Assembly: GCF_000242455.2 (NCBI RefSeq)
Contig: NC_019892.1
Span: forward strand, 8,690,744 to 8,754,743
Length of the DNA stretch: 64,000 nt
Origin: Singulisphaera acidiphila DSM 18658
Lineage (GTDB): Bacteria > Planctomycetota > Planctomycetia > Isosphaerales > Isosphaeraceae
Direction: 5' to 3'
The position numbers and the translations under genes were made by a program. The notes below the pieces were generated by a model, which saw only the letters and a list, made by a program, of their open reading frames with translations, searched no databases and was not told the origin of the DNA. Positions 35,441 to 45,021 of the stretch are shown here, piece after piece; the first letter of the stretch is position 1; each line of letters opens with the position of its first letter.

Positions 35441-37048
35441 TCAGCGCGAGATCGCGAGAGGTCGATAGATGAACCGGGAGGTCGTTTTACCCCCGTTGGA
35501 AAGCGCGGCGCCACCGCCGATTGCGGTCGGGTCAATGACGAATTCCGGCTGGGCCAACAGCTTCAAGCCGATCAACCCCCCCGTCCCAAGGCCGAACAGG
35601 TTGAGCCGGTCCGGAATGTCGAGCAGGTCAAGAATCACGATGCCACCGAACCCAACAATCGTATAGGTGACCGGCGTTTGCCCGACAATCGCCGAAAGTA
35701 ACGCACTCAGCCCCCCCGGCGTCGTCGTCTTCTGGTAGAGAGGAATAATTCGCGGTTGCCCTTTGATCGAGCCAAGCAGTGTTTTCACGGTCGCGGTAAG
35801 TCCCGCATCGCCGTTGATGGTCAGGGTTCCGTCGTTGCCGAGTTTAAAACTCCCCCCCATTGAGGCTAAGTCGGTCGCGTTCGGGCCATACTGGAGCTGA
35901 CGAACAAAGTCGGCGTTGCTTCCGTTGCCGTTACCGATGTAGATCGTGCCGAAATTGCCGATCCGCACCGGGTTCCCCAGAATTGGCAGCTTGTTCAAGA
36001 TCTCGAGCTTGATCCCGAGCAGGGCAAGAATCGGGTCGAGAATGATGTCGGGGACCAATAAGGGGATGAGCAGCGTCTCCTTGATTCGGTCGCCGGGCAG
36101 CAATGCGGCCAACGCAGGGTCGAGAGGAACGCTCAGGGGGTTCGAGAGATTCGTCGGGTTGAACGTGTATCGGGTGGGATCGAGCAGGATCGAAAGTGCG
36201 CTCCCCGTGTTGCTTAAAAGGGTACCGAGGGAGAGGTCGGCAAACTTGACTCGGGCGGAATAGTCGTTGCCGGTTGGGGCGATCGTCGGATCGTATCGGT
36301 AAAGGTCGAGTGAGCTCAGGCCGGCGGCCATCGCCCCGTAGGTATTGACGTCCATCGCAAAGGGCAAGAGCTTGCTCGTTGCCGGACCATTGGGATCGAT
36401 CCTGAATCCAATGATGTTGTCTTCGTAGGTTGCCGTGGCAGTCGCCGTGAGACCGATATTTTTAAATCCGTTGACCCCTCCAAAAAAGAGGGGAAGTGCC
36501 CCATTGCGCTGTCCATCACGATGTGCGGTGATCTGAACGGAATTCGCCGACTTGTACGTGGAGTTGACCGTGGGCGGGGTCACAAACGGCACAGGGATGC
36601 TCGTGACCGCCGGCAGGAAAAGCAACGGGGGGCTGAAAGCGACGGGGGGCGTTCCCGTATTGAGAACAAGCGCACTGCGATCCCCCATCGGGTTCGCGAG
36701 ATAGCCCACAACGATGTCGCCGCTCGTGCTATTCGGATTATTCGCGTCGAGTGCGATGCTGGCGCCGCCCGCCTGGTTCGAAGTAGCCAACGACTGGGCG
36801 AGGCTCCGTGCGGCCACGATCTCGGTGGACTGATCGGGCGACCCTTTAAGCTCATCACGATCGAGAAGTTGAGACGCGGCCGCCACAGCTGCGGAGTCGG
36901 CCACGTTCTGAAGTTGGGTCTTGGCCAGGGTGATATTGCCGGTGTCGACCGCCAGCCCAACGAATCCGATCAAGACGACCAACAAGACAGCGACGAGCAC
37001 CAGTATGGCCCCGTGCCGGGTTGGCGACGACCGATGATGAATACGCAT
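35441..37048 (-). CDS. TadG-like secreted pseudopilin-associated protein
   Basis: A 535-aa protein of the TadG type (Flp pilus assembly). After a basic start, RHGAILVLVAVLLVVLIGFV forms the TM anchor, followed by GLAVDTGNITLAKTQLQNVA DSAAVAAASQLL, the classical TadG pattern. The rest is a Gly/Asn/Thr-rich extracytoplasmic domain with a late hydrophobic stretch (LIPLLVPDIILDPILALLGI). GGGAGAGG precedes the ATG at 37048. It follows two TadE-like genes in the same direction. No tadA ATPase, tadB/C or flp pilin gene is in the window, so its role in a pilus is inferred. Confidence 0.82.
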   Translation of the reverse strand: MRIHHRSSPTRHGAILVLVAVLLVVLIGFVGLAVDTGNITLAKTQLQNVADSAAVAAASQLLDRDELKGSPDQSTEIVAARSLAQSLATSNQAGGASIALDANNPNSTSGDIVVGYLANPMGDRSALVLNTGTPPVAFSPPLLFLPAVTSIPVPFVTPPTVNSTYKSANSVQITAHRDGQRNGALPLFFGGVNGFKNIGLTATATATYEDNIIGFRIDPNGPATSKLLPFAMDVNTYGAMAAGLSSLDLYRYDPTIAPTGNDYSARVKFADLSLGTLLSNTGSALSILLDPTRYTFNPTNLSNPLSVPLDPALAALLPGDRIKETLLIPLLVPDIILDPILALLGIKLEILNKLPILGNPVRIGNFGTIYIGNGNGSNADFVRQLQYGPNATDLASMGGSFKLGNDGTLTINGDAGLTATVKTLLGSIKGQPRIIPLYQKTTTPGGLSALLSAIVGQTPVTYTIVGFGGIVILDLLDIPDRLNLFGLGTGGLIGLKLLAQPEFVIDPTAIGGGAALSNGGKTTSRFIYRPLAISR

Positions 37049-37178
37049 GCTTGACGCCTCTCCCACAGACTTCGCTGGCATCCCCGGCTCCCTTGGGAGT
37101 TCTGGGCGGCTGGCATCGAGGCGACGCGCCCCGAGATACCCGAATCCGGAACATTCCAGGGGCGCCACGACGAACCGA

Positions 37179-37616
37179 TTAGTTCGCTTCAGCGATCACA
37201 ATCGCTTTGGCATTCAATGGCATTGTCTGAGGCAAGATCCCAAAAGAGGGAATCATCACAGAATAGGTTGACTGAATCTGAACGGCGATCGGGTCGCCGA
37301 CCAAGGCCGTGGTCCACACGCCGTTGTTGTTGCCGGACGCGTCGGCCTTATAGATCGACACGGAAAGGCCGGCCCCCCCTTGACCTGCAAGTTGTTGGAT
37401 CACAAAGGCTTGGATATCGGACGTCGCCGCCGTCCGTTTCGAATTCACAGCCATTCGCGCTCCCGCTCGCGCCGCGTTGATGACAAGTTGGCGGGCCATC
37501 TCGTACCGGCCGTATTCCAGGATCGCGGAGACGAAGTACATGCAAGGCAGGAGCGCGAGGGCCATCTCCAGCGTCGCCGCCCCTCGACGCTTCGTTCGCC
37601 GACGTGGGTGCACCAT
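37179..37616 (-). CDS. TadE-like pseudopilin, second of two
   Basis: A 145-aa membrane-anchored protein. RRTKRRGAATLEMALALLPC MYFVSAILEYGRYEM is the TadE signature: basic residues, GA.(T/A)(L/V)E cleavage-like motif, then a TM helix and a tail with arginines (INAARAGARMAV). The mature part ends with mixed beta segments. GGGGAGAGGAG precedes the ATG at 37616. It stands between another TadE-like gene and the TadG-like gene and is probably co-transcribed with both. It likely takes part in a Tad/Flp-type secretion or adhesion apparatus. Confidence 0.85.
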   Translation of the reverse strand: MVHPRRRTKRRGAATLEMALALLPCMYFVSAILEYGRYEMARQLVINAARAGARMAVNSKRTAATSDIQAFVIQQLAGQGGAGLSVSIYKADASGNNNGVWTTALVGDPIAVQIQSTYSVMIPSFGILPQTMPLNAKAIVIAEAN

Positions 37617-37706
37617 GAGCGAATCTCCTCTCCCCGTCCTTCGCCACCGCACCGACTCAGGGGAGTCGCTGAACAACCCGCTTCAACCCACCGCGACCGT
37701 CGGCCG

Positions 37707-38138
37707 TCAGCTCGACTCTTTCACGTAGCACCAGACAGAACTCGCGGCCCAAGTCGGCGCAGCCCCAAGCGGTTTAGGGGAGTTCAACCATTGGACGTCG
37801 CCGGACGGAACGGACACTGATACCTGGATGCGATCCCCACGCTTGGCGTAGCTCAGATCGATCGCCCCGGGCGTGTCAAGATTCTGGATGGTGACGACGA
37901 CGGACTGGGTCGGCATCCCGGCATTGGAGAGGATGGATAGCATCATGCTCCGTACCGCGGAGTCGGTCGCCAAGCCGGTCGACGCCATCCGACCTCCTTG
38001 CCGGGCCGCCTGTGTTAAAAGTTGCTGAGCCTCGAAGAGGCTTCCCAACTGCCAGGTGCCCAGCAACAAGCCGACAAAAAAGGGGAGGCAGCCAGCCAAC
38101 TCTACAGCAGCAACTGCACGTCTTTTTCTACCAGACAT
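37707..38138 (-). CDS. TadE-like pseudopilin, first of two
   Basis: A 143-aa protein. It begins MSGRKRRAVAAVELAGCLPF FVGLLLGTWQLGSLF, the TadE start with E five residues into the helix, then AQQLLTQAARQGGRMASTG. The mature part is beta-rich (SVVVTIQNLDTPGAIDLSYA) and ends near a cysteine. The open frame continues about 80 codons upstream without coding character, so the ATG at 38138 is preferred although its ribosome site is weak. It is the first gene of the TadE-TadE-TadG run. Confidence 0.82.
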   Translation of the reverse strand: MSGRKRRAVAAVELAGCLPFFVGLLLGTWQLGSLFEAQQLLTQAARQGGRMASTGLATDSAVRSMMLSILSNAGMPTQSVVVTIQNLDTPGAIDLSYAKRGDRIQVSVSVPSGDVQWLNSPKPLGAAPTWAASSVWCYVKESS

Positions 38139-39109
38139 ATTGAGTCTCAAATCCGAACCCTCCAGTCTACTGGAAAGGCAGCGCAGGCAAGGGAGCAGCA
38201 CAAAACCTCCCCAAAAGGTTGGTCGTCGCTCCCCCAGGGCAAACCCCACGAAAACCAATGGTCGGCATCGACCCTCTGAGGCGCAAAAGACGAGGTGCGC
38301 AACCACGCTCTTGGTGGCGATCCAAGCGATGGAATCGAGATGGGAGATCGAGGCATCATCGCTGCCTCCCCCTCGTGGCATTCACCAGAGAAAAAAAGAG
38401 GACTGCAAACGACCTTACCGATCGGCCCCCCCCTCCTCCCATTCTCAAAACTCAACGCGTGCCCTGGAACGACCCACCCCGCACCAAGGTTAAGAGCCAA
38501 CCTTCGCACGCTCACCAACGTATCAGTCACGGTCACAGAGCCACTCAGGAGGTCTCATTTCCGGCTCGAGCTGGCCCCAACGCCACGATCGATTCCGCAA
38601 ATGCGATCCTCCGGATCTCACCTGCTAAAATGAAACGTGTTCCTTTAGTTAAACACAGATTGTTCAACACCACAGTTTCTTGAGTGCAGCCGGCTCGCAG
38701 CTTCGCCGTCACCAAATGGGGGTGGATCAGCCGAATCTGCACTCTAAATAAGAGTAACATTTGCCCCCCATGTATGAGAGCATGGGTCACAGCCCAAAAA
38801 CCGTCTATGGGCAAAATACTCAAAGTGTCCTAGACTTTTCCTTAGTCCATCATGCGAACAATCTCTTCGTGTCCTATACAAACATGATTTTCGGTCGCCC
38901 TAAACCTAATTTTGGGCCGCCTCGCAACGATCACAAACCATGATCAGGCCCTGCTTTTCTCAAGGCGTAGGTTCTCTTTAATAAGCAATAGGCATCTTTA
39001 TCCCGGGAGTCTAAACCAAAGTTCGCCTCACAATATGCGGTAATCGCCCCCTCCCCCCTCTGTGTCTCACTCGATGCCGAGAACGTCACTTGACCGAGGG
39101 ATTTTTGCA
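38139..39109. other. Long intergenic region between Tad genes and response regulator
   Basis: About 970 bases between divergent genes, the longest gap in the window. The last 500 bases are clearly AT-richer than the surroundings. No gene is supported: short frames on both strands lack ribosome sites and family motifs. It must carry promoters for the Tad run and the regulator. No consensus promoter pair or array of repeats was recognised. Confidence 0.45.
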
Positions 39110-39775
39110 ATGAATAAAAATAAGATCCGAGTGATTCTCGCCGATGCTCATGCCTTGGTTCGCGCAGGGATTCGCTGCCTGCTGACCGCAATGGACGCGA
39201 TCGAGGTCGTCGCCGAGGCTTCCGACGGCGACGAAGCCTTGATCGCCGTCGAAGCCCACCGGCCCGAGGTTCTCATCAGCGATCTGGTGATGCCCCATCA
39301 CGACGGCCTGGAGCTTACCGAGCATGTCGCTAAAGAGTACCCCGAAACCAAAGTCCTTATTCTCAGCATGTACTCAAGCGAAGATCATGTAATCCAGGCC
39401 CTCCGCGCCGGGGCGGCCGGGTATCTCCTCAAGAATTCCAGTGCGAACGAACTGGAGTTAGCCGTCCGAACCGTGGCCCAGGGTGAAAGCTATCTCAGTC
39501 CGCCGATCTCAAAGCATGTGGTAACACGATGTCTCCAGTGTGCCACCAATGAAGCGGCCGTGTCCGTGGCCTTAACAGCCAGGCAACGCGAGATTCTCAA
39601 ACGGATCGCCGAGGGCCAATCCACGAAGGAAATAGCGAGCAGCATGAATATCTCTCTAAAAACCGTCGCGGCCCATCGCGCCAAGCTCATGGATCGGCTC
39701 AAAATTTACGAAATTGCAAGTTTGACACGATACGCGATCCAAATCGGCATATCCAAGGTCGAGAAATCACCGTAA
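39110..39775 (+). CDS. NarL/FixJ-type response regulator with altered acidic pocket
   Basis: Two-component response regulator of 221 aa. The receiver domain (about 5-120) has VLISDLVMPHHDGLEL with phospho-acceptor Asp58, VLILSMYSSEDHV and GYLLKNSS with the conserved lysine. The usual ADDH acidic pair near the start reads ILADAHALVRAG, so one Asp is Ala13. The LuxR-type HTH (about 155-205) is LTARQREILKRIAEGQSTKE IASSMNISLKTVAAH. GAGGGA precedes the ATG at 39110. No histidine kinase gene is adjacent. Divergent from the Tad-like genes, which it could control; that is inference. Confidence 0.93.
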   Translation: MNKNKIRVILADAHALVRAGIRCLLTAMDAIEVVAEASDGDEALIAVEAHRPEVLISDLVMPHHDGLELTEHVAKEYPETKVLILSMYSSEDHVIQALRAGAAGYLLKNSSANELELAVRTVAQGESYLSPPISKHVVTRCLQCATNEAAVSVALTARQREILKRIAEGQSTKEIASSMNISLKTVAAHRAKLMDRLKIYEIASLTRYAIQIGISKVEKSP

Positions 39776-40047
39776 CTCCCCCTGTCGCACTTCAATAGAA
39801 CCTGACAAAATGGGCCACTCCGAAGCCCGAACAGGACGTCGAGCTCGACTCGCCCTCGGGGCAGAAACGCACGGCAATCGGCTTGGGGGATGGAAGAGAG
39901 TCCTGGCAAAGTTCGTGAGAGGCCACAATCAGCCGGGAACGTGGCAAAATTCAAACACGGTTGTGGTCGGTCTCTTCTTCTTTTGGGTGCCTGATGACGA
40001 TCAGGACAGGATCCTCCTCTTTTTTCTATAAAGAAGAGCACCAAGCC

Positions 40048-41844
40048 ATGAGCCGCGTACCCCACTTCTCCCGCTCAGGACGAAACGAGAGCGCGACGGA
40101 CTCGGGCCGTTCCTCCGAAGCGGATGAGAGTCGGGCCAACGACCCATCGGCAGGCTCAACCCGGCGAGCGACCTTGAAGACTCTAGCGGCGCTAGGGATT
40201 GGCACGGCCACGTTCCACCGCGCCCTGGCGGCTCAGGCCGACCAGGAGGGAAATGTCTCACCGGAGATGATCAAGCAGGCCGAGTGGATCGCCGGCCTGG
40301 AACTGAGTGACGAGGAACGCGAGACCACAGCCCGATCAGTCCAGCGTAGTCTCGGATCGTTCAAGACGCTCCGCGAAGTCGAGGTTGGCTACGACATCCC
40401 GCCGGCCCTCTCGTTCGTTCCGGCCCCGGGACTTCGCCCTTCCGAAGGAGTCCGGCGGAACCAGGCCAGCCCGACCGAATGGCAGACCCCCAAACGCCCC
40501 GATTCGGACGAGGTGCTGGCATTCCTGCCGGTTTCGGAGCTGGCGAGCCTGGTCCGCGCCCGGCGAGTGAGCTCGACCGAGCTGACGAAACTCTACCTCG
40601 ACCGACTCAAGCGGTTCGATCCCCTCCTGAAGTGCGTGGTCACGCTCACGGAGGAGCTGGCCTTGAAGCAATCGGCCAAGGCCGACGCCGAGCTTGCCGC
40701 TGGGATCTACCGCGGCCCACTGCACGGTATCCCCTGGGGAGCCAAGGACCTGATCGCCTACCCGGGCTATCCGACGAGTTGGGGGGCAACCCCGTTCAAG
40801 GATCGCGTGATCGACGAGAAGGCCACCGTGGCCGCACGATTGGAGGAGGCAGGGGCGGTGCTCGTCGCCAAGCTGACGCTTGGAGCACTCGCCCAGGGGG
40901 ACCGCTGGTTCGGTGGGATGACCCGGAATCCTTGGGACCCGCGCCGTGGTTCGAGCGGCTCGTCGGCCGGGTCCGCCGCTTCGGTTGCGGCCGGCCTGGT
41001 CGGCTTCGCGATCGGGAGCGAGACGCTCGGTAGCATCGTTTCCCCTTGCAAGACCTGTGGCGCCTCGGGCCTGCGTCCCACCTACGGACGGGTCAGCCGA
41101 CATGGCTGTATGTCCCTCTCCTGGTCGATGGATAAGCTCGGCCCGATCGCCCGCTCGATGGAAGACTGCGCCTTGGTGCTGGACGCCATCCACGGTTTCG
41201 ACGGCCTCGACCCGTCCGCGGTCGATCACCCGTTCGCCTGGCCCCCCCAGGTTGCCCTCCGTAGCCTGAGAGTCGGCTACTTCGAGAAGGCCGACCGGCC
41301 CCTCGACAAGCGCGACGACCTGAAGATCCTCCGTGAACTGGGCGTCACCCTGGTTCCGATCGCTTTGCCCGACGACTATCCCGCCTCGGCCGTCTCATTG
41401 ATGCTGCGCACCGAGGCAGCCGCCATGTTCGATGAACTGACCCGCAAACACGTGACGGAGGGCCTGAACACCTGGCCGGCTGCGTTCCTCCAGGGGCAGT
41501 TCACCCCCGCGGTCGAGTACCTCCGCGCGGCCCGGGTCCGCTCCCTCCTGATGCGTTCGATGGCTCGGCTCATGGAGACGGTCGACCTCTACGTCGGCAA
41601 TGGCGAGGACCTCGAGATCACGAACCTGACCGGCCACCCGACCGCCGTCCTGCCCGACACCTTCAAGAGCCGCCAAGAGCGTGACGTCCCCGGCTCAATC
41701 ACCTTCACCGGCCGCCTCTACGGCGAAACGACCCTACTCGCCGTGGCCAACGCCTACCAGCAAGCTGCGGGGCACCACCTCAGACGCCCCCCGTTGGAGC
41801 GTTTCCTGGCCGAGGAGGCCACAACGGACAAGGTCGAGAACTGA
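40048..41844 (+). CDS. Tat-exported amidase (amidase signature family)
   Basis: A 598-aa hydrolase of amide bonds, related to GatA/fatty-acid amide hydrolase. A long polar leader precedes a twin-arginine signal (STRRATLKTLAALGIGTATF). The Ser-cisSer-Lys triad is present: GIPWGAKDLIAYPG (Lys), RRGSSGSSAGSAASVAAGLV GFAIGSETLGSIVSPC (serines). No GatB/GatC genes adjoin, so this is not the tRNA amidotransferase. The DUF1501 gene starts 77 bases downstream in the same direction and may be co-transcribed. The start is the ATG at 40048; the frame extends upstream without coding features. Substrate unknown. Confidence 0.92.
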   Translation: MSRVPHFSRSGRNESATDSGRSSEADESRANDPSAGSTRRATLKTLAALGIGTATFHRALAAQADQEGNVSPEMIKQAEWIAGLELSDEERETTARSVQRSLGSFKTLREVEVGYDIPPALSFVPAPGLRPSEGVRRNQASPTEWQTPKRPDSDEVLAFLPVSELASLVRARRVSSTELTKLYLDRLKRFDPLLKCVVTLTEELALKQSAKADAELAAGIYRGPLHGIPWGAKDLIAYPGYPTSWGATPFKDRVIDEKATVAARLEEAGAVLVAKLTLGALAQGDRWFGGMTRNPWDPRRGSSGSSAGSAASVAAGLVGFAIGSETLGSIVSPCKTCGASGLRPTYGRVSRHGCMSLSWSMDKLGPIARSMEDCALVLDAIHGFDGLDPSAVDHPFAWPPQVALRSLRVGYFEKADRPLDKRDDLKILRELGVTLVPIALPDDYPASAVSLMLRTEAAAMFDELTRKHVTEGLNTWPAAFLQGQFTPAVEYLRAARVRSLLMRSMARLMETVDLYVGNGEDLEITNLTGHPTAVLPDTFKSRQERDVPGSITFTGRLYGETTLLAVANAYQQAAGHHLRRPPLERFLAEEATTDKVEN

Positions 41845-41920
41845 CCGGAATGCTTGTCCCGAGGCCCAGTCAGCGGTACGATCGACCAAGTCGATCCTGG
41901 ATCCCCGAGGGAACTTGCCG

Positions 41921-43417
41921 ATGACGGTGTCCAAGCACTCAGGCGATCCGAGCTGTGGTCGAACCCCCCGGCGCACCTTCCTCGCCGACCTCGGGTTCGG
42001 TTTCACCGGCCTGGTCCTCAGCGCCATGCTCAATCGCGACGGCGTCACTCGCGCCGAGGAGATCGGCGGCGGTTGGGCCCCGCCCAACGGTCTGCCGCAT
42101 TTCGCCCCCAAGGCCAAGAACGTGATCTGGCTCTTCATGGTGGGAGGAGTCAGCCATGTGGAAGGGTTCGACCCGAAGCCCAGCCTGACCCGTTACGCCG
42201 GGAAGACGATCGCCGAGACGCCCCTGAAGAGCGTGCTCGACTCGCCGCACAACACGAAGAACCTCCGCGAGTTCGTTGCCGGCAACCATGCGATCCAGCC
42301 CAAGATCTACCCGCTGCAGAACGGGTTCCGCAAGCGGGGCCAGAGCGGCATTGAGGTCAGCGACTGGTGGTCGAACGTCGGCGGTTGCATCGACGACATC
42401 GCCGTGGTCCGCTCAATGTGGACGACCGACAACGACCACGGCGCTCAGCTCCAATTCCACACCGGCCGGCATGCCCTCGAAGGCCCCTTCCCGACCATTG
42501 GTTCGTGGATCCACTACGGGCTCGGCTCGTTGAACGACGACTTACCCAGCTTCGTGGTCCTCGGCAACCCCCTGGCCGACTGTTGCGGCGGCATGGCGGG
42601 ACACGGCAGCAGCTATCTCGGCCCTGAGCACGACGGGGTCCGCCTGGAAGCCAACCCTGACAATCCCCTCCCCTTCGCCTCGCCCGGGCCGGATATGTTC
42701 CGCGAGGAGCAGGCGGAAGAGTTCGCTCTGCTCGGCCGGCTCAACCGGATGTCCGCCGTACGCTATCCGGACGACCCCGCCTTGCGGGCACGGATCCGGT
42801 CGTACGAACTGGCCGCGCGGATGCAGTTGGCAGTTCCCGAGGTCGTCCGCTTCGACAACGAGCGTCCCGAGACCCAGGCCCTCTACGGCCTCGATCAGGA
42901 CGCCACCCGGCCGTTCGGCCAACAGTGCCTGGCCGCGCGACGGATGGTCGAGCGCGGCGTCCGCTTCGTCCAGATCTTCCACGGCTCGAACGGCGGCGCG
43001 GGGGCCTGGGACGCGCACAGCAACCTCCGCGCGGGCCATACCCAGCTCTGCGGCCAGGTCGACGCCCCGATCGCCGGTTTACTCAAAGACTTGAAGAGGC
43101 GAGGACTGCTCGACGAGACCCTGGTCGTCTGGGCGAGCGAGTTCGGCCGCACCCCCGGAGCCCAAGGGGCCGACGGCCGCGACCATCACCCCTTCGGATT
43201 CTCGGTCTGGCTCGCCGGCGGCGGGATCAAAGGGGGTGTCGTCCATGGTGCCACCGATGAACTCGGCTTCCACGCCGTTGAGAATCGCCACTACGTCACC
43301 GACATCCACGCCACCGTCATGCACCAGCTCGGCCTCGACCCGAGGCGGCTCGAAGTCCCCGGCCAAAAGCGGCTCGAGATCGACCTGGGCAAACCGATCC
43401 GCGAGATCCTCGCCTGA
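41921..43417 (+). CDS. DUF1501 family protein with Tat-type signal
   Basis: A 498-aa exported protein of DUF1501, an alkaline-phosphatase/sulfatase-like fold abundant in planctomycetes and mostly uncharacterised. A twin-arginine-like start (TPRRTFLADLGFGFTGLVLS) is followed by KNVIWLFMVGGVSHVEGFDP KP, SMWTTDNDHGAQLQFHTGRH, IFHGSNGGAGAWDAHSNLRA, VWASEFGRTPGAQGADGRDH HPFGFSVWLAGGG and a terminal domain. The metal-type Asp/His residues expected in the fold are kept. Such genes often sit beside DUF1553/DUF1549 cytochrome-like partners; here the neighbour is an amidase. Confidence 0.93.
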   Translation: MTVSKHSGDPSCGRTPRRTFLADLGFGFTGLVLSAMLNRDGVTRAEEIGGGWAPPNGLPHFAPKAKNVIWLFMVGGVSHVEGFDPKPSLTRYAGKTIAETPLKSVLDSPHNTKNLREFVAGNHAIQPKIYPLQNGFRKRGQSGIEVSDWWSNVGGCIDDIAVVRSMWTTDNDHGAQLQFHTGRHALEGPFPTIGSWIHYGLGSLNDDLPSFVVLGNPLADCCGGMAGHGSSYLGPEHDGVRLEANPDNPLPFASPGPDMFREEQAEEFALLGRLNRMSAVRYPDDPALRARIRSYELAARMQLAVPEVVRFDNERPETQALYGLDQDATRPFGQQCLAARRMVERGVRFVQIFHGSNGGAGAWDAHSNLRAGHTQLCGQVDAPIAGLLKDLKRRGLLDETLVVWASEFGRTPGAQGADGRDHHPFGFSVWLAGGGIKGGVVHGATDELGFHAVENRHYVTDIHATVMHQLGLDPRRLEVPGQKRLEIDLGKPIREILA

Positions 43418-43565
43418 GTCGAGCGCAACCACCCTCCGACGTTTCGTTCCGCACGAGGGCCATGAAGACGATTCCTCTCGAGGAGCGGTGAAATCTCCGG
43501 TCGAGTTCCATCCAGCCCCGTCGGTATGATAGGAGAGCGGGACGAACCAATCAGGAGATCCAACG

Positions 43566-43850
43566 ATGTTGGAGGCCGTACCACCGCGTCGATTTCGACT
43601 CAGGTTACGATCGCTGATGATCGCGATTGCGGTCTGCGCTCTCCTTCTTTATCCGCTCTCCCGGTCAATTCGCGAGTTGGAGCAGATGAGACAAGGGCGT
43701 TTGAGAGCGGTTCAGGAGGCAAAACTCGCCCGGGATCTCGGCCGAAGGTCCAAGGCGGAAGCGCTCCGGCTGATGCACCTGGTCCGGGCGAAACCACGGT
43801 CGTCTCGCCCTCTGCTTCCGGGCGAGACGTCAGCACGTAGCGGACCGTAA
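43566..43850 (+). CDS. Small membrane protein with basic N-terminus
   Basis: A 94-aa protein starting MLEAVPPRRFRLRLRSLMIA then IAVCALLLYPL, a basic stretch leading into a TM helix; this arrangement recurs in many small planctomycete proteins of unknown function. A Gln/Arg/Leu-rich helix and a basic, disordered tail follow. AGGAG lies 8 nt before the ATG. It stands alone between the DUF1501 gene and a convergent esterase gene. Confidence 0.65.
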   Translation: MLEAVPPRRFRLRLRSLMIAIAVCALLLYPLSRSIRELEQMRQGRLRAVQEAKLARDLGRRSKAEALRLMHLVRAKPRSSRPLLPGETSARSGP

Positions 43851-43886
43851 TGGCCTTAACCTATTAACCCTGAAAAGACATCCTCA

Positions 43887-44801
43887 TCAACGCGTCTTTT
43901 CCGCCTTGAGAATCCCTTGCGAGCGGAGCCAATCCTCACACCGTTGCGGCCAGGTTGAGCTGGGGTGTTCGCTCGAACGCATGCCGAAGCCGTGGCCTCC
44001 CGTGGCATAGAGATGCATCTCGGCCGGGACACCGGCGCGTTTCAGGGCAAGATAGAGCTGGACGCTGTTCTCCGGGCTCACGTTATCGTTGCTGGCATGA
44101 ACCAGGAACATCGGCGGCGTCTGCGAGGTCACGCGGATCTCGGGAGTGAGTTCGCTCGCCCCCTTCTTGATGACGCCCCCCGAATAGATCAAGGCTGCGA
44201 AATCAGGGCGACAATCAACACGATCGACCGCATCGATCGGTTCATAACCGCGATGGTCGAAATTGGTGGAAGTCCAGGCGCCAAGGTGCCCGCCGGCGGA
44301 GAAGCCGAGAATGCCGATCCGCTTCGCGTCGATTCCCCAATCGGCCGCGTTGCTTCGGAGTAGGCTCAGGGCGCGCTGGGCGTCCATGAGCGCCTGTGGA
44401 GGAGGCTGATCCTCAGGGGTGCCCTCCCTGCGCGGAACGCGATACTTGAGCAAGGCCGCCGTGATCCCAATCTGGTTGAGCCAACGAGCCACCTGCTCCC
44501 CTTCGTGGTCCCAGGCGAGGTTCCGATACCCTCCCCCCGGGCAAACGAGGATCGCGGCGCCGCTGTTCTTCGACGCATCCGGCCGGTAGAGCGTGATCGT
44601 CGGTTTGGTCACATTGGTCAGGTTGGTGATCGTGGTCCCATCGGCCTTCTTCTTGGCCTGCTCCTCGCCAATCGAACCGGTTTCTCCGGGCGCGGGCCCC
44701 GGCCAGACGTCGAGCGTTCGCGGCGTCTGGGCTTCGAGAGCCATCACCAATGATGAGCCGAGTGTGAGTATCAACCCGAGTCCCAAGGCTTGAAGCTTCA
44801 T
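43887..44801 (-). CDS. Secreted alpha/beta-hydrolase (esterase/BD-FAE type)
   Basis: A 304-aa exported esterase. Residues 1-22 (MKLQALGLGLILTLGSSLVM) form a signal peptide. The mature protein has TITLYRPDASKNSGAAILVC PGGGYRNLAWDHEG (oxyanion loop), ALSLLRSNAADWGIDAKRIG ILGFSAGGHLGAW with the serine in GFSAGG, and a C-terminal HASNDNVSPENS and GGHGFGMR giving Asp and His. This pattern fits acetyl-xylan esterase or BD-FAE-like enzymes acting on plant-type polysaccharides. GGGGAGAG precedes the ATG. Divergent from the acyl-CoA synthetase gene. Confidence 0.92.
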   Translation of the reverse strand: MKLQALGLGLILTLGSSLVMALEAQTPRTLDVWPGPAPGETGSIGEEQAKKKADGTTITNLTNVTKPTITLYRPDASKNSGAAILVCPGGGYRNLAWDHEGEQVARWLNQIGITAALLKYRVPRREGTPEDQPPPQALMDAQRALSLLRSNAADWGIDAKRIGILGFSAGGHLGAWTSTNFDHRGYEPIDAVDRVDCRPDFAALIYSGGVIKKGASELTPEIRVTSQTPPMFLVHASNDNVSPENSVQLYLALKRAGVPAEMHLYATGGHGFGMRSSEHPSSTWPQRCEDWLRSQGILKAEKTR

Positions 44802-45021
44802 GAAGGGCTCTCCCCATCTTTTTTTGGGTTCGCGGTCTACAAGGAGATCTACGCCAACGGATCAACCTCGAACGATACCCGACCCCACGCCAGCCGCCAA
44901 GCGACATGGCCCCCTGTTTCCCGCTGTCGGATAGCGTCCGGGCCACGGCCCGATTATCCTCACACATCCGTCGCATTGACAGCCTTGATCGAAGTCCAGG
45001 AAATGACCTCGGAGGTGCGCG

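Noticed and set aside
38030-38045. Sequence gcctcgaagaggc in a TadE-like gene, also the core of the stem-loop at 47287-47311
   Set aside because: The shared core is a short palindrome and the flanks differ; chance similarity is sufficient.
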